Positions 43,546-52,994 of a stretch of DNA of 64,000 nucleotides are shown here, piece after piece. The position numbers and the translations under genes were made by a program. The first letter of the stretch is position 1, and the number at the start of each line of letters is the position of its first letter. The notes under the pieces were generated by a model. That model saw nothing but the letters and a program-made list of their open reading frames with translations, was not told where the DNA came from and searched no databases. Where the stretch lies: assembly GCF_947487305.1 (NCBI RefSeq), contig NZ_CANKWH010000009.1, positions 105,379 through 169,378 on the forward strand. Direction: 5' to 3'. The DNA is from an uncultured Paracoccus sp. (GTDB lineage: Bacteria; Pseudomonadota; Alphaproteobacteria; Rhodobacterales; Rhodobacteraceae).

Positions 43546-46263
43546 ATGTCCGAGGGCACGACCCCGGTGGCCACCGAACAGCAGAAGGCGCTGTGGCTCA
43601 GCACCACGGCCTTCACGCTGTGCTTCGCCGTATGGACCATCTTTTCCATCATCGGCCTGTCGATCAAGGACCAGCTGGGCCTGACCGAATTCCAATACGG
43701 CCTGCTGATCGCCACGCCGATCCTGACCGGTTCGCTGACCCGGCTGATCCTCGGCGTCTGGACCGAGCGTTACGGCGGCAGGCTGGTCTTTCCGGCGCAG
43801 ATGATCCTGACCGGCGCGGCGACCTGGGCGCTGACCTGGGCCAACAGCTATCCGACCTTCCTTCTGGCCGCGCTTGGCGTGGGCCTTGCCGGCGGGTCCT
43901 TCATCATTGGCGTCGCCTATGTGTCGAAATGGTTCCCCGCCGGCCGTCAGGGCACGGCGCTTGGCATCTTCGGCATGGGCAATGTCGGCGCGGCGGTGAC
44001 GAAATTCCTCGCCCCCTTCGTGCTGGTCGCCTGGGGATGGGAGGCCGTGGCGCAGATCTGGGCCGTGGGCATCAGCCTGATGGGCGTGATCTTCTTCCTG
44101 ATCGCCCGCGATGACCCGGCCTTTGTCGAGCGCCGCGCCAAGGGCATTGCCGCGCCCTCGCTGGCCCAGCAATTCGCGCCCCTGAAGAACCTGCAGGTCT
44201 GGCGCTTTGCGCTCTACTACTTCTTCGTCTTCGGCGGCTTCGTCGCGCTGGCGCTGTGGCTGCCGCATTACCTGACCGATGTCTATGGCGCCGATGTGCG
44301 TCTGGCCGGTGTCGCCGCCGCCAGCTTCAGCCTCGCCGCCAGCGTCTTCCGCGCCTATGGCGGGGTGCTGTCGGATCGTTTCGGCGCGCGGCAGGTGATG
44401 TACTGGACCTTCGGCTTCTCGGCGCTGCTGCTGTTCATGCTGTCCTATCCGCCGACCGATTACATCGTCCACGGCAAGGACGGCCCGATCGCCTTCTCGA
44501 CCAAGATGGATATGTGGCCCTTCGTCACCGTGCTGTTCGCGCTCGGCTTCTTCATGAGCCTCGGCAAGGCTGCCGTCTTCAAGCATATCCCGGTCTATTA
44601 CCCGAACCATGTGGGCGCCGTCGGCGGCCTCGTGGGCATGATCGGCGGTCTTGGCGGCTTTGTCCTGCCCATCATCTTCGGCGCGCTTCTGGATCTGACC
44701 GGGGTCTATACCTCGTGCTTCGCGCTGCTGCTGGTGATTGTCGTGGTCTCCGCCGCCTGGATGCACCTGTCGATCCGCGCGATGGAGCGCAAGGCCCATG
44801 GCGAGGCGCTGGACCGTCTGCCGCAATTCCCCGAACTCGAGGAAATCCACGACCCCGAGCGCACGGTCATGCCCCGAACCCTCGAGGACTGCCGCCCAGA
44901 GGACCCGACCTTCTGGGCCGAGAAGGGCCGCAAGGTCGCACGGCGCAACCTGTGGCTGTCGATCCCTGCCCTTCTGCTGGCCTTCTCGGTCTGGATGGTC
45001 TGGTCGGTCGTGGTCGCGCGGCTGCCTTCCATCGGCTTCCAGTTCTCGCAGAACCAGCTGTTCTGGCTGACCGCCCTGCCCGCCCTGTCGGGGGCGACGC
45101 TGCGCATCTTCTACAGCTTCATGGTGCCGATCTTCGGCGGCCGGCTGTGGACCACGCTATCGACCGCCTCGCTGCTGATCCCGGCGATGGGCATCGGCTA
45201 TGCGGTGCAGGACCCGACCACGCCCTACCTGATCTTCGTCATCCTCGCCCTGCTTTGCGGTCTTGGCGGCGGCAACTTTGCCTCGTCCATGTCCAATATC
45301 AGCTTCTTCTTCCCCAAGTCGGAAAAGGGCAATGCGCTGGCGCTGAATGCGGGTCTGGGCAATCTCGGCGTCTCGGCCATGCAGTTTCTGGTACCGATCG
45401 TCATCACCATGGGCATCTTCGGCGCGCTTGGCGGCGCGCCCCAAGAGCTGACCGATGGCGGCCAGCTGTGGATGCAGAATGCGGGCTTCGTCTGGGTGCC
45501 CTTCATCGCCGTCTCGACCTTCCTGGCCTGGCTCGGGATGAATGACATCAGCGACGCCAAGGCCAGCTTCAAAGAGCAGGCGGTGATCTTTACCCGCAAG
45601 CACAACTGGCTGATGTGCCTGCTTTACGTCGGCACCTTCGGCAGCTTCATCGGCTTCTCGGCGGGTTTCCCGCTGCTGATCAAGCTGGTCTTCCCCGATG
45701 TGAACGCGCTGCAATTCGTCTTCCTCGGGCCGCTGGTCGGCGCGCTGAGCCGCGCGGGCACGGGCTGGCTGGCCGACCGCTTGGGCGGCGGGCGCGTCAC
45801 CTTCTGGGTCTTTGCCGGCATGATCGTCTCGGCCGGGCTGGTGATCCTGTCCTTGCAGGCGCAATCCTTCGCGGGCTTCTTTGCCGGCTTCATGGCGCTG
45901 TTTCTCTTTACCGGCGTCGGCAATGCCTCGACCTTCCAGATGATCCCGGTGATCATGCGCAAGGAGACCGAGCGCCTGGCCCCGAGCCTCGACGCCGATG
46001 GCCGCCGCCGTCAGGCCGAACGGGAATCCGCCGCGATCATCGCCTTCACCAGTGCGATCGGCGCCTATGGCGGGTTCTTCATCCCGAAAGCCTATGGCAG
46101 CTCGATCGCCATGACCGGCTCGGCCGTGGGCGCCATCTGGCTGTTCATCGCCTTCTACGTCCTCTGCCTGATCGTGACCTGGGTCTTCTACACCCGTCCG
46201 GGCGGGCTGCTTCACGACATCGAACATCGCCGCGCGGCCCCCGCTGCGCCGCAAGCTGCCTGA
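43546..46263 (+). CDS. narK: Fused NarK1-NarK2 nitrate/nitrite transporter
   Basis: A 905-residue protein made of two consecutive MFS nitrate/nitrite porters. The first half (about residues 15-425) has RLILGVWTERYGGR, and the second (about 475-895) has RIFYSFMVPIFGGR; each contains glycine-rich nitrate signatures (GMGNVGAAVT, LNAGLGNLGVSAMQ). A charged linker (about 425-475) joins them, giving about 24 membrane helices. In Paracoccus such fused NarK proteins combine a proton-coupled nitrate importer with a nitrate/nitrite antiporter. It is the first gene of the narKGHJI operon, preceded by an FNR box, with GGGAGC-like weak SD before the ATG. Confidence 0.95.
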   Translation: MSEGTTPVATEQQKALWLSTTAFTLCFAVWTIFSIIGLSIKDQLGLTEFQYGLLIATPILTGSLTRLILGVWTERYGGRLVFPAQMILTGAATWALTWANSYPTFLLAALGVGLAGGSFIIGVAYVSKWFPAGRQGTALGIFGMGNVGAAVTKFLAPFVLVAWGWEAVAQIWAVGISLMGVIFFLIARDDPAFVERRAKGIAAPSLAQQFAPLKNLQVWRFALYYFFVFGGFVALALWLPHYLTDVYGADVRLAGVAAASFSLAASVFRAYGGVLSDRFGARQVMYWTFGFSALLLFMLSYPPTDYIVHGKDGPIAFSTKMDMWPFVTVLFALGFFMSLGKAAVFKHIPVYYPNHVGAVGGLVGMIGGLGGFVLPIIFGALLDLTGVYTSCFALLLVIVVVSAAWMHLSIRAMERKAHGEALDRLPQFPELEEIHDPERTVMPRTLEDCRPEDPTFWAEKGRKVARRNLWLSIPALLLAFSVWMVWSVVVARLPSIGFQFSQNQLFWLTALPALSGATLRIFYSFMVPIFGGRLWTTLSTASLLIPAMGIGYAVQDPTTPYLIFVILALLCGLGGGNFASSMSNISFFFPKSEKGNALALNAGLGNLGVSAMQFLVPIVITMGIFGALGGAPQELTDGGQLWMQNAGFVWVPFIAVSTFLAWLGMNDISDAKASFKEQAVIFTRKHNWLMCLLYVGTFGSFIGFSAGFPLLIKLVFPDVNALQFVFLGPLVGALSRAGTGWLADRLGGGRVTFWVFAGMIVSAGLVILSLQAQSFAGFFAGFMALFLFTGVGNASTFQMIPVIMRKETERLAPSLDADGRRRQAERESAAIIAFTSAIGAYGGFFIPKAYGSSIAMTGSAVGAIWLFIAFYVLCLIVTWVFYTRPGGLLHDIEHRRAAPAAPQAA

Positions 46264-46284
46264 AATTCACAAGGAGACAGCAAT

Positions 46285-49200
46285 ATGAGCCATCTTCTGG
46301 ATCGCCTGAACTTCCTGAAATCCGCCCGCAAGGACGTGTTCTCGGACGGTCACGGCCAGACGACGACCGAAAGCCGCGATTGGGAAGAGACCTATCGCTC
46401 GCGCTGGCGGCACGACAAGATCGTCCGCTCGACCCATGGGGTGAACTGCACCGGCTCCTGCTCGTGGAAGATCTACGTCAAGTCGGGCATCGTCACCTGG
46501 GAGACCCAGCAGACCGACTATCCGCGCACTAGGCCCGACCTGCCGAACCATGAACCGCGCGGCTGTGCGCGCGGTGCCTCCTACAGCTGGTATCTCTATT
46601 CCGCCAATCGGGTGAAGACACCGCTGATCCGCGGCCGGCTGATGAAGCTCTGGCGCGAGAAGCGCAAGACGCTGGCGCCGGTGGCGGCATGGGAGGCGAT
46701 CCAGACCGATCCCGATGCCCGTGACGGCTATACCCGTGTGCGCGGCAAGGGCGGTTTCGTCCGCGCGACCTGGGAGGAAGCCACCGAGATCGTCGCCGCC
46801 GCGAATGCCTATACGGCGAAGAAATACGGCCCCGACCGGGTCTTCGGCTTCTCGCCGATCCCGGCCATGTCGATGATCTCCTATGCCGCCGGCACGCGCT
46901 ACCTGTCGCTTCTGGGCGGCACCTGCATGTCCTTCTATGACTGGTATTGCGACCTGCCGCCGGCCTCGCCCCAGACCTGGGGCGAACAGACCGACGTGCC
47001 GGAATCGGCCGACTGGTACAATGCCGGCTATCTGCTGCTCTGGGGCTCGAACGTGCCGCAGACGCGGACGCCCGACGCGCATTTCTATACCGAGGCGCGC
47101 TATCGCGGCACCAAATCCGCCGTTATCTGCCCCGACTATTCCGAGGCGGCGAAGTTCGGCGACATCTGGCTGAACGCCAAGCAGGGCACCGATGCCGCGC
47201 TGGGGATGGCCTTTGGCCATGTGATCCTGCGCGAGTTCCACCTGGACCGTCAGGCCAGCTATTTCGAGGATTACTGCCGCCGCTATTCCGACATGCCGAT
47301 GCTGGTGCGTCTGGACCGGCAGGGCGACCGGCTGGTGCCGGGGCGGCAACTGCGCGCCGCCGATCTGACCGATGGGCTGGGTCAGACCATCAACCCCGAC
47401 TGGAAGACCGTCGCCATCGACGAGACGACCGGCGGGCTGGTGGTGCCGAACGGCTCGATCGGTTTCCGCTGGGGCGAAGAACACGGGCGCTGGAACCTCG
47501 AGGAGAAGGCTGGCGACGCCGAGACGCGGCTGCGCCTGTCGCTGATCCTCGAGGAAGACCGCGACGATGTGGCCGCCGTCGACTTCCCCTATTTCGGCGG
47601 GGCGGCGACCAATGGCTTCGCGGTCGACAAGCGCAGCGAGGTGCTGACCCGCAACGTGCCAGTGAAGCGCATCACGCTGGCCGATGGTAGCGAGGCGCTG
47701 GTCGCCACGGTGTTCGACCTCTTCTGCGCCAATTACAGCCTCGACCGTGGCCTTGGCGGGGATCACGTCGCCCGCGACTATGACGCCGATGTGCCCTTCA
47801 CGCCGGCATGGGCCGAGCGCATCACCGGCGTGCGCCGCGACAAGATCATCCAGGTGGCGCGCGAGTTCGCCAGCAATGCGGAAAAGACCAATGGCCGCTC
47901 GATGATCATCATCGGCGCGGCGATGAACCATTGGTTCCACATGGACATGAACTATCGCGCGGTCATCAACATGCTGGTGATGTGCGGCTGCGTGGGCAAT
48001 TCGGGCGGTGGCTGGGCGCATTACGTTGGGCAGGAAAAGCTGCGCCCGCAGACCGGCTGGACGGCGCTGGCCTTCGCGCTGGACTGGGCCCGCCCGCCGC
48101 GCCACATGAACTCGACCTCGGCCTGGTATGCCCATACCGACCAGTGGCGTTACGAGACGGTCAGCGCCGCCGAGATCCTGTCGCCCACCGCCCCGGAGGG
48201 CGACTGGAACAGGCTGAGCCTGATCGACTACAACATCCGCGCCGAACGCATGGGCTGGCTGCCCTCGGCCCCGCAACTGAAGACCAACCCGCTGGCCGTC
48301 GGCCGCGCGGCGAAGGCGGCAGGCGTCGAGATCAAGCATTACGTCGCCGAGCGGCTGAAATCGGGCGAGTTGCAGATGTCCTGCGAAGACCCCGACGCGC
48401 CCGAGAACTGGCCGAGGAACCTCTTCGTCTGGCGCTCGAACCTGCTGGGCTCGTCGGGCAAGGGGCATGAATATTTCCTCAAGCACCTGCTTGGCACGCA
48501 GCATGGCGTGCAGGGCAAGGATCTGGGCGAGGAAGGCCGCCAGAAGCCCGCCGAGGCCGTCTGGCATGACGAGGCGCCCGAGGGGAAACTGGACCTGCTG
48601 GTGACGATCGACTTCCGCATGTCCACCACGGCGGTCTATGCCGACATCGTCCTGCCAACCGCCAGTTGGTACGAGAAGGACGACATGAACACCTCGGACA
48701 TGCACCCCTTCATCCACCCGCTGCAGGCGGCGGTGGACCCGGCTTACGAGTCCAAGAGCGATTGGGAAATCTTCAAGTCCATCGCCAAGAAATTCTCCGA
48801 AATCGCGCCCGAGGTGCTGGGGGTCGAGACCGATGTGGTGCAGCTGCCACTGCAGCATGACAGCCCCTCCGAGATCGCGCAGAACCTTGTCAGCGACTGG
48901 AAGCGGGGCCAGTGCGATCTGATCCCCGGCCAGACCGCGCCGAGCTACATCGAGGTGACGCGCGATTACCCGAACCTCTACAAGCGCTTCACCGCGCTTG
49001 GCCCGCTAATGGAAAAGATCGGCAATGGCGGCAAGGGCATTGCCTGGGACACCAAGACCGAGGTGCATCACCTGCAGGCGCTGAACGGCACCGTCACCGA
49101 GGACGGCCCGACCCGGGGCATGGCGAAGATCGAGACCGCAATCGACGCGGCCGAGGTGGTGCTGATGCTGGCACCCGAGACCAATGGCGAGGTCGCGGTC

Positions 49201-50052
49201 AAGGCCTGGACGGCACTGGCCAAGGCCACCGGGCGCAATCACAAGCATCTGGCCGAGGTCAAGGAAGACGAGAAGATCCGCTTCCGCGACATCGCCGCCC
49301 AGCCCCGCAAGATCATCTCGAGTCCGACCTGGTCGGGGATCGAAAGCGAGGAGGTCTGCTATAATGCCGGCTGGACCAATGTCCACGAGCTTATCCCGTG
49401 GCGCACCCTGTCGGGTCGGCAGCAGCTCTATCAAGACCACGAATGGATGCGCGCCTTCGGCGAGGGCTTCGTCACCTGGCGCCCGCCGGTGGACCTGAAG
49501 ACCGTGGGCAGGGCGGCGACGAAATCGCTGGCCTCGGGTGAAAAGCATGTGGTGCTGAACTTCCTGACCCCGCACCAGAAATGGGGCATCCACTCGACCT
49601 ATACCGACAACCTGCTGATGCTGACGCTGAACCGCGGCGGCCCGGTGGTCTGGATGTCCGAGACCGATGCCCGCACCTCCGGGATCGTCGACAATGATTG
49701 GGTCGAGGTCTTCAACAGCAATGGCGCCATCGCCGCCCGTGCGGTGGTCAGCCAGCGCATGAAGGAAGGCAGCATGTTCATGTATCACGCGCAGGAGAAG
49801 ATCGTGAACACGCCGGGCAGTCAGGTCACTGGCGCACGGGGCGGCATCCACAACTCGGTCACGCGCATCGTGCCGAAGCCCACCCACATGATCGGCGGCT
49901 ATGCCCAGCTCAGCTACGGCTTCAACTATTACGGCACGGTCGGCGCCAACCGCGACGAATTCGTGATCGTCCGCAAGATGGCGAAGGTCGACTGGCTCGA
50001 TGGTCCGCTGGACGACCGACCCGCAACCCAGACCCCGGAGGCAGCGGAATGA
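46285..50052 (+). CDS. narG: Respiratory nitrate reductase alpha subunit
   Basis: A 1255-residue molybdenum subunit of membrane-bound nitrate reductase. The FS0 iron-sulfur ligands are in the N-terminal HGVNCTGSCSWKIY (His-x3-Cys-x3-Cys), with the further Cys in RGCARGASYSW. YLSLLGGTCMSFYDWYCDLPPA is the conserved active-site region near the Mo cofactor. AAGGAG precedes the start at 46285. It reduces nitrate to nitrite on the cytoplasmic side, receiving electrons from NarH, and overlaps narH by ATGA. Confidence 0.97.
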   Translation: MSHLLDRLNFLKSARKDVFSDGHGQTTTESRDWEETYRSRWRHDKIVRSTHGVNCTGSCSWKIYVKSGIVTWETQQTDYPRTRPDLPNHEPRGCARGASYSWYLYSANRVKTPLIRGRLMKLWREKRKTLAPVAAWEAIQTDPDARDGYTRVRGKGGFVRATWEEATEIVAAANAYTAKKYGPDRVFGFSPIPAMSMISYAAGTRYLSLLGGTCMSFYDWYCDLPPASPQTWGEQTDVPESADWYNAGYLLLWGSNVPQTRTPDAHFYTEARYRGTKSAVICPDYSEAAKFGDIWLNAKQGTDAALGMAFGHVILREFHLDRQASYFEDYCRRYSDMPMLVRLDRQGDRLVPGRQLRAADLTDGLGQTINPDWKTVAIDETTGGLVVPNGSIGFRWGEEHGRWNLEEKAGDAETRLRLSLILEEDRDDVAAVDFPYFGGAATNGFAVDKRSEVLTRNVPVKRITLADGSEALVATVFDLFCANYSLDRGLGGDHVARDYDADVPFTPAWAERITGVRRDKIIQVAREFASNAEKTNGRSMIIIGAAMNHWFHMDMNYRAVINMLVMCGCVGNSGGGWAHYVGQEKLRPQTGWTALAFALDWARPPRHMNSTSAWYAHTDQWRYETVSAAEILSPTAPEGDWNRLSLIDYNIRAERMGWLPSAPQLKTNPLAVGRAAKAAGVEIKHYVAERLKSGELQMSCEDPDAPENWPRNLFVWRSNLLGSSGKGHEYFLKHLLGTQHGVQGKDLGEEGRQKPAEAVWHDEAPEGKLDLLVTIDFRMSTTAVYADIVLPTASWYEKDDMNTSDMHPFIHPLQAAVDPAYESKSDWEIFKSIAKKFSEIAPEVLGVETDVVQLPLQHDSPSEIAQNLVSDWKRGQCDLIPGQTAPSYIEVTRDYPNLYKRFTALGPLMEKIGNGGKGIAWDTKTEVHHLQALNGTVTEDGPTRGMAKIETAIDAAEVVLMLAPETNGEVAVKAWTALAKATGRNHKHLAEVKEDEKIRFRDIAAQPRKIISSPTWSGIESEEVCYNAGWTNVHELIPWRTLSGRQQLYQDHEWMRAFGEGFVTWRPPVDLKTVGRAATKSLASGEKHVVLNFLTPHQKWGIHSTYTDNLLMLTLNRGGPVVWMSETDARTSGIVDNDWVEVFNSNGAIAARAVVSQRMKEGSMFMYHAQEKIVNTPGSQVTGARGGIHNSVTRIVPKPTHMIGGYAQLSYGFNYYGTVGANRDEFVIVRKMAKVDWLDGPLDDRPATQTPEAAE

Positions 50053-51566
50053 AGATACGCGCACAAATCGGCATGGTGCTGAACCTCGACAAATGCATCG
50101 GCTGTCACACCTGCTCTGTCACCTGCAAGAACGTCTGGACCTCGCGCGAGGGCGTTGAATATGCGTGGTTCAACAATGTCGAGACCAAGCCCGGCATCGG
50201 CTATCCCAAGGACTGGGAGAACCAGAAACGCTGGAACGGCGGCTGGACCCGGACGACATCGGGTCAGCTGCAACCCAAGCAGGGCGGCAAGTGGCGGATC
50301 CTGGCGAATATCTTTGCCAACCCGGATCTGCCCGAGATCGACGATTTCTACGAGCCCTTCACCTTCGATTACGACCATCTGCAGTCGGCCCCCGAAAGCC
50401 AGGCCTTCCCGACGGCCCGCCCCCGCTCGCTCATCTCGGGCGAACGCATGGAGAAGATCGAATGGGGGCCGAACTGGGAAGAGATCCTTGGCGGCGAATT
50501 CGCCAAGCGGTCGCAGGACTACAATTTCGACGGGATCCAGAAAGAGATCTACGGCGAATATGAAAACACCTTCATGATGTATCTGCCACGGCTCTGCGAG
50601 CATTGCCTGAACCCCGCCTGCGTCGCCTCCTGTCCCTCGGGCGCGATCTACAAGCGCGAGGATGACGGTGTCGTCCTGATCGATCAGGAGAAATGCCGGG
50701 GCTGGCGGATGTGCGTCTCGGGCTGTCCCTACAAGAAGATCTATTACAACTGGTCCAGCGGGAAGTCTGAGAAGTGCATCCTGTGCTATCCGCGCCTGGA
50801 ATCCGGCCAGCCCACGGTCTGCTCGGAAACCTGCGTCGGGCGCATCCGCTATCTGGGGGTCATGCTCTATGACGCCGACAAGATCTCGGAAGCTGCGTCG
50901 GTCGAGGCGGAAAAGGATCTCTACGACGCCCAGCTTGGTGTCTTCCTTGACCCGAACGATCCCGAGGTGATCGAGGCCGCGCGCGAACAGGGCATCCCCG
51001 AGGACTGGATTCGCGGCGCGCAGAACTCGCCCATCTGGAAGATGGCGATGGAGTGGAAGATCGCCTTTCCGCTGCATCCCGAATACCGCACCCTGCCGAT
51101 GGTCTGGTATGTGCCGCCGCTGTCGCCGATCCAGCACGCCGCCGAGGCGGGCCGGATCGCCGCGCAGGACGACATGCCCGACGTGCGCAGCCTGCGCATC
51201 CCGCTGCGCTATCTGGCCAATATGCTGACCGCCGGCGACGAGGCCCCGGTGGCCGCCGCGCTGGAACGGATGCTGGCGATGCGCAGCTATATGCGTTCGA
51301 AGACCATCGACGGGGTGGTCAATCTGGGCGTCGCCAAGCGCGTCGGTCTGACGCCCCTGCAGATCGACGAGATGTATCAGCTGCTGGCCATCGCCAACTA
51401 CGAGGATCGCTTCGTCATCCCGACCACGCATCGCGAGCTGGTCGAGGATGCCTATGACCTCAAGGGCGGCTGCGGCTTTACCGATGGCAATGGCTGTTCC
51501 TCGGGGAAAAGCGGCTCGCTGTTTGGCGGCAAGAAGTTCCGCAGCCCGCAGGAGTTCATCGCATGA
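50049..51566 (+). CDS. narH: Respiratory nitrate reductase beta subunit
   Basis: A 505-residue iron-sulfur protein. Cysteine clusters are CIGCHTCSVTC (from residue 16), CEHCLNPACVASCPSG, CRGWRMCVSGCP and CILCYPRLESGQPTVC. The tryptophan replacing a cysteine in CRGWRMC is the hallmark of NarH and gives the [3Fe-4S] cluster. The ATG at 50049 overlaps the narG stop by 4 bp; the longer open frame lies inside narG. It moves electrons from the NarI hemes to NarG. Confidence 0.97.
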   Translation: MKIRAQIGMVLNLDKCIGCHTCSVTCKNVWTSREGVEYAWFNNVETKPGIGYPKDWENQKRWNGGWTRTTSGQLQPKQGGKWRILANIFANPDLPEIDDFYEPFTFDYDHLQSAPESQAFPTARPRSLISGERMEKIEWGPNWEEILGGEFAKRSQDYNFDGIQKEIYGEYENTFMMYLPRLCEHCLNPACVASCPSGAIYKREDDGVVLIDQEKCRGWRMCVSGCPYKKIYYNWSSGKSEKCILCYPRLESGQPTVCSETCVGRIRYLGVMLYDADKISEAASVEAEKDLYDAQLGVFLDPNDPEVIEAAREQGIPEDWIRGAQNSPIWKMAMEWKIAFPLHPEYRTLPMVWYVPPLSPIQHAAEAGRIAAQDDMPDVRSLRIPLRYLANMLTAGDEAPVAAALERMLAMRSYMRSKTIDGVVNLGVAKRVGLTPLQIDEMYQLLAIANYEDRFVIPTTHRELVEDAYDLKGGCGFTDGNGCSSGKSGSLFGGKKFRSPQEFIA

Positions 51567-52249
51567 AAACCTTCAAGGCGCTCTCGGCGCTGCTCAGCTA
51601 TCCAACCGAGGATTTGGTGACGGCCGTCCCGGCCATCGACAAGGTCCTGCACGAGGAAGGGCTGCTGGGTCCGACGCGGCAGCACGAGTTGGCGGCACTG
51701 CTGCACGAGCTGACGCACAAGGATCTTTATGATCTGCAGGAAAGCTATGTGCTGCTCTTCGACCGCTCGCGCACGCTGAGCCTGAACCTCTTCGAGCATG
51801 TCCATGGCGAAAGCCGCGATCGCGGCGGCGCCATGGTCGACCTTCTGGAAACCTATCGCGCCGGCGGGTTCGATCTCGCCGGACCGGAACTGCCCGATCA
51901 TCTGCCGGTGCTGCTGGAATACCTGTCCACGCGCCCCCTGCCCGAGGCGAAGGCTATGCTGGCCGATGCCGGGCATATCCTGACCGCGCTGGCCGAGCGG
52001 CTGCAGCGGCGCGAAACGCCCTATGCGGCGGTGCTGTCGGCGCTGGTCACGCTGTCCGAGACCGATTGCGAGACCCCGGCGGAACTAGCCCAGATCCCCG
52101 ATGACGACCCCGAGGATCTGACCGCGCTGGATGCGGTCTGGGCCGAGGCCCAGGTCACCTTCGGCCCCGATCCCAATGCCGGCTGCCCGGTCAGCCGCGA
52201 TCTTCTTGCCCGCATGGACCCGCGCCCGCTGACGCCGGCCGCCGATTGA
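51563..52249 (+). CDS. narJ: Nitrate reductase molybdenum cofactor assembly chaperone
   Basis: A 228-residue helical TorD/NarJ-family chaperone. LSALLSYPTEDLVTAVPAI and YVLLFDRSRTLSLNLFEHVHGESRDRG are typical NarJ motifs. It overlaps narH by ATGA. NarJ binds the NarG N-terminus and allows Mo cofactor insertion before membrane attachment; it is not part of the final enzyme. Confidence 0.95.
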   Translation: MKTFKALSALLSYPTEDLVTAVPAIDKVLHEEGLLGPTRQHELAALLHELTHKDLYDLQESYVLLFDRSRTLSLNLFEHVHGESRDRGGAMVDLLETYRAGGFDLAGPELPDHLPVLLEYLSTRPLPEAKAMLADAGHILTALAERLQRRETPYAAVLSALVTLSETDCETPAELAQIPDDDPEDLTALDAVWAEAQVTFGPDPNAGCPVSRDLLARMDPRPLTPAAD

Positions 52250-52262
52250 ACGAGGCCCTGCC

Positions 52263-52988
52263 ATGACCCACTTCCTCTTCGGAATTTACCCCTATATCGC
52301 CATCACCGTGATGATCCTCGGCTCGATCATCCGCTATGACCGCGATCCCTTCACCTGGAAATCGAAATCCAGCCAACTCTTGCGCAAGCGCCAGTTCGTC
52401 ATCGGCTCGGTGCTGTTCCATGTCGGCGTGCTGGTGATCCTGATGGGCCATTTCGTCGGCCTCTTGACCCCGGTGGCGGTGTTCGACGCCCTTGGCATCA
52501 GCCATGGCGCCAAGCAGGTGCTGGCGATGACGGCCGGCGGCATTGCCGGGCTGATGGCGCTGGTCGGCGGCGGGATTCTGCTGCACCGCCGGCTTTATGA
52601 CCCGCGCATCCGGGCGCATTCGACGCTGGCCGATACCGGCATCCTCGCGCTGCTGCTGATCCAGCTGGTGCTGGGCCTTTTGACCATCCTCGTCTCGATG
52701 CGGCATCTGGACGGGCACGAGATGGTGCTCTTGATGAGCTGGGCGCAGGCCGTGGCCTATTTCGGCGCCGATCCGGCGCAGTACCTGGCCGAGGTGAACA
52801 TCCTCTTCAAGCTGCACATCGTCCTTGGCCTGACCATCTTCCTGCTGTTCCCCTTCACCCGGCTTGTCCACATGATCTCGGCCCCCGTCCGCTATCTGTG
52901 GCGTCCCGGCTATCAGATCGTGCGCACCAGACAGCCCGCCGAACCGACCGTTAAACCCGCCACCAGACCCACCAGCCCGGCGGAGTAA
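52263..52988 (+). CDS. narI: Respiratory nitrate reductase gamma subunit (cytochrome b)
   Basis: A 241-residue integral membrane cytochrome with five helices. Heme ligands are expected at H53 (LFHVGVL) and H63 (MGHFVG) on helix 2 and at two histidines in FKLHIVLGLTIF and TRLVHMISAP on helix 5. It oxidises ubiquinol at the periplasmic side and passes electrons to NarH. The C-terminal tail is rich in Thr and Pro. It follows narJ by 13 bp. Confidence 0.96.
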   Translation: MTHFLFGIYPYIAITVMILGSIIRYDRDPFTWKSKSSQLLRKRQFVIGSVLFHVGVLVILMGHFVGLLTPVAVFDALGISHGAKQVLAMTAGGIAGLMALVGGGILLHRRLYDPRIRAHSTLADTGILALLLIQLVLGLLTILVSMRHLDGHEMVLLMSWAQAVAYFGADPAQYLAEVNILFKLHIVLGLTIFLLFPFTRLVHMISAPVRYLWRPGYQIVRTRQPAEPTVKPATRPTSPAE

Positions 52989-52994
52989 GAGACC

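Noticed and set aside
46267..48858. Long minus-strand open frame opposite narG
   Set aside because: narG is unambiguous; this is a GC-driven shadow without motifs or a ribosome binding site.
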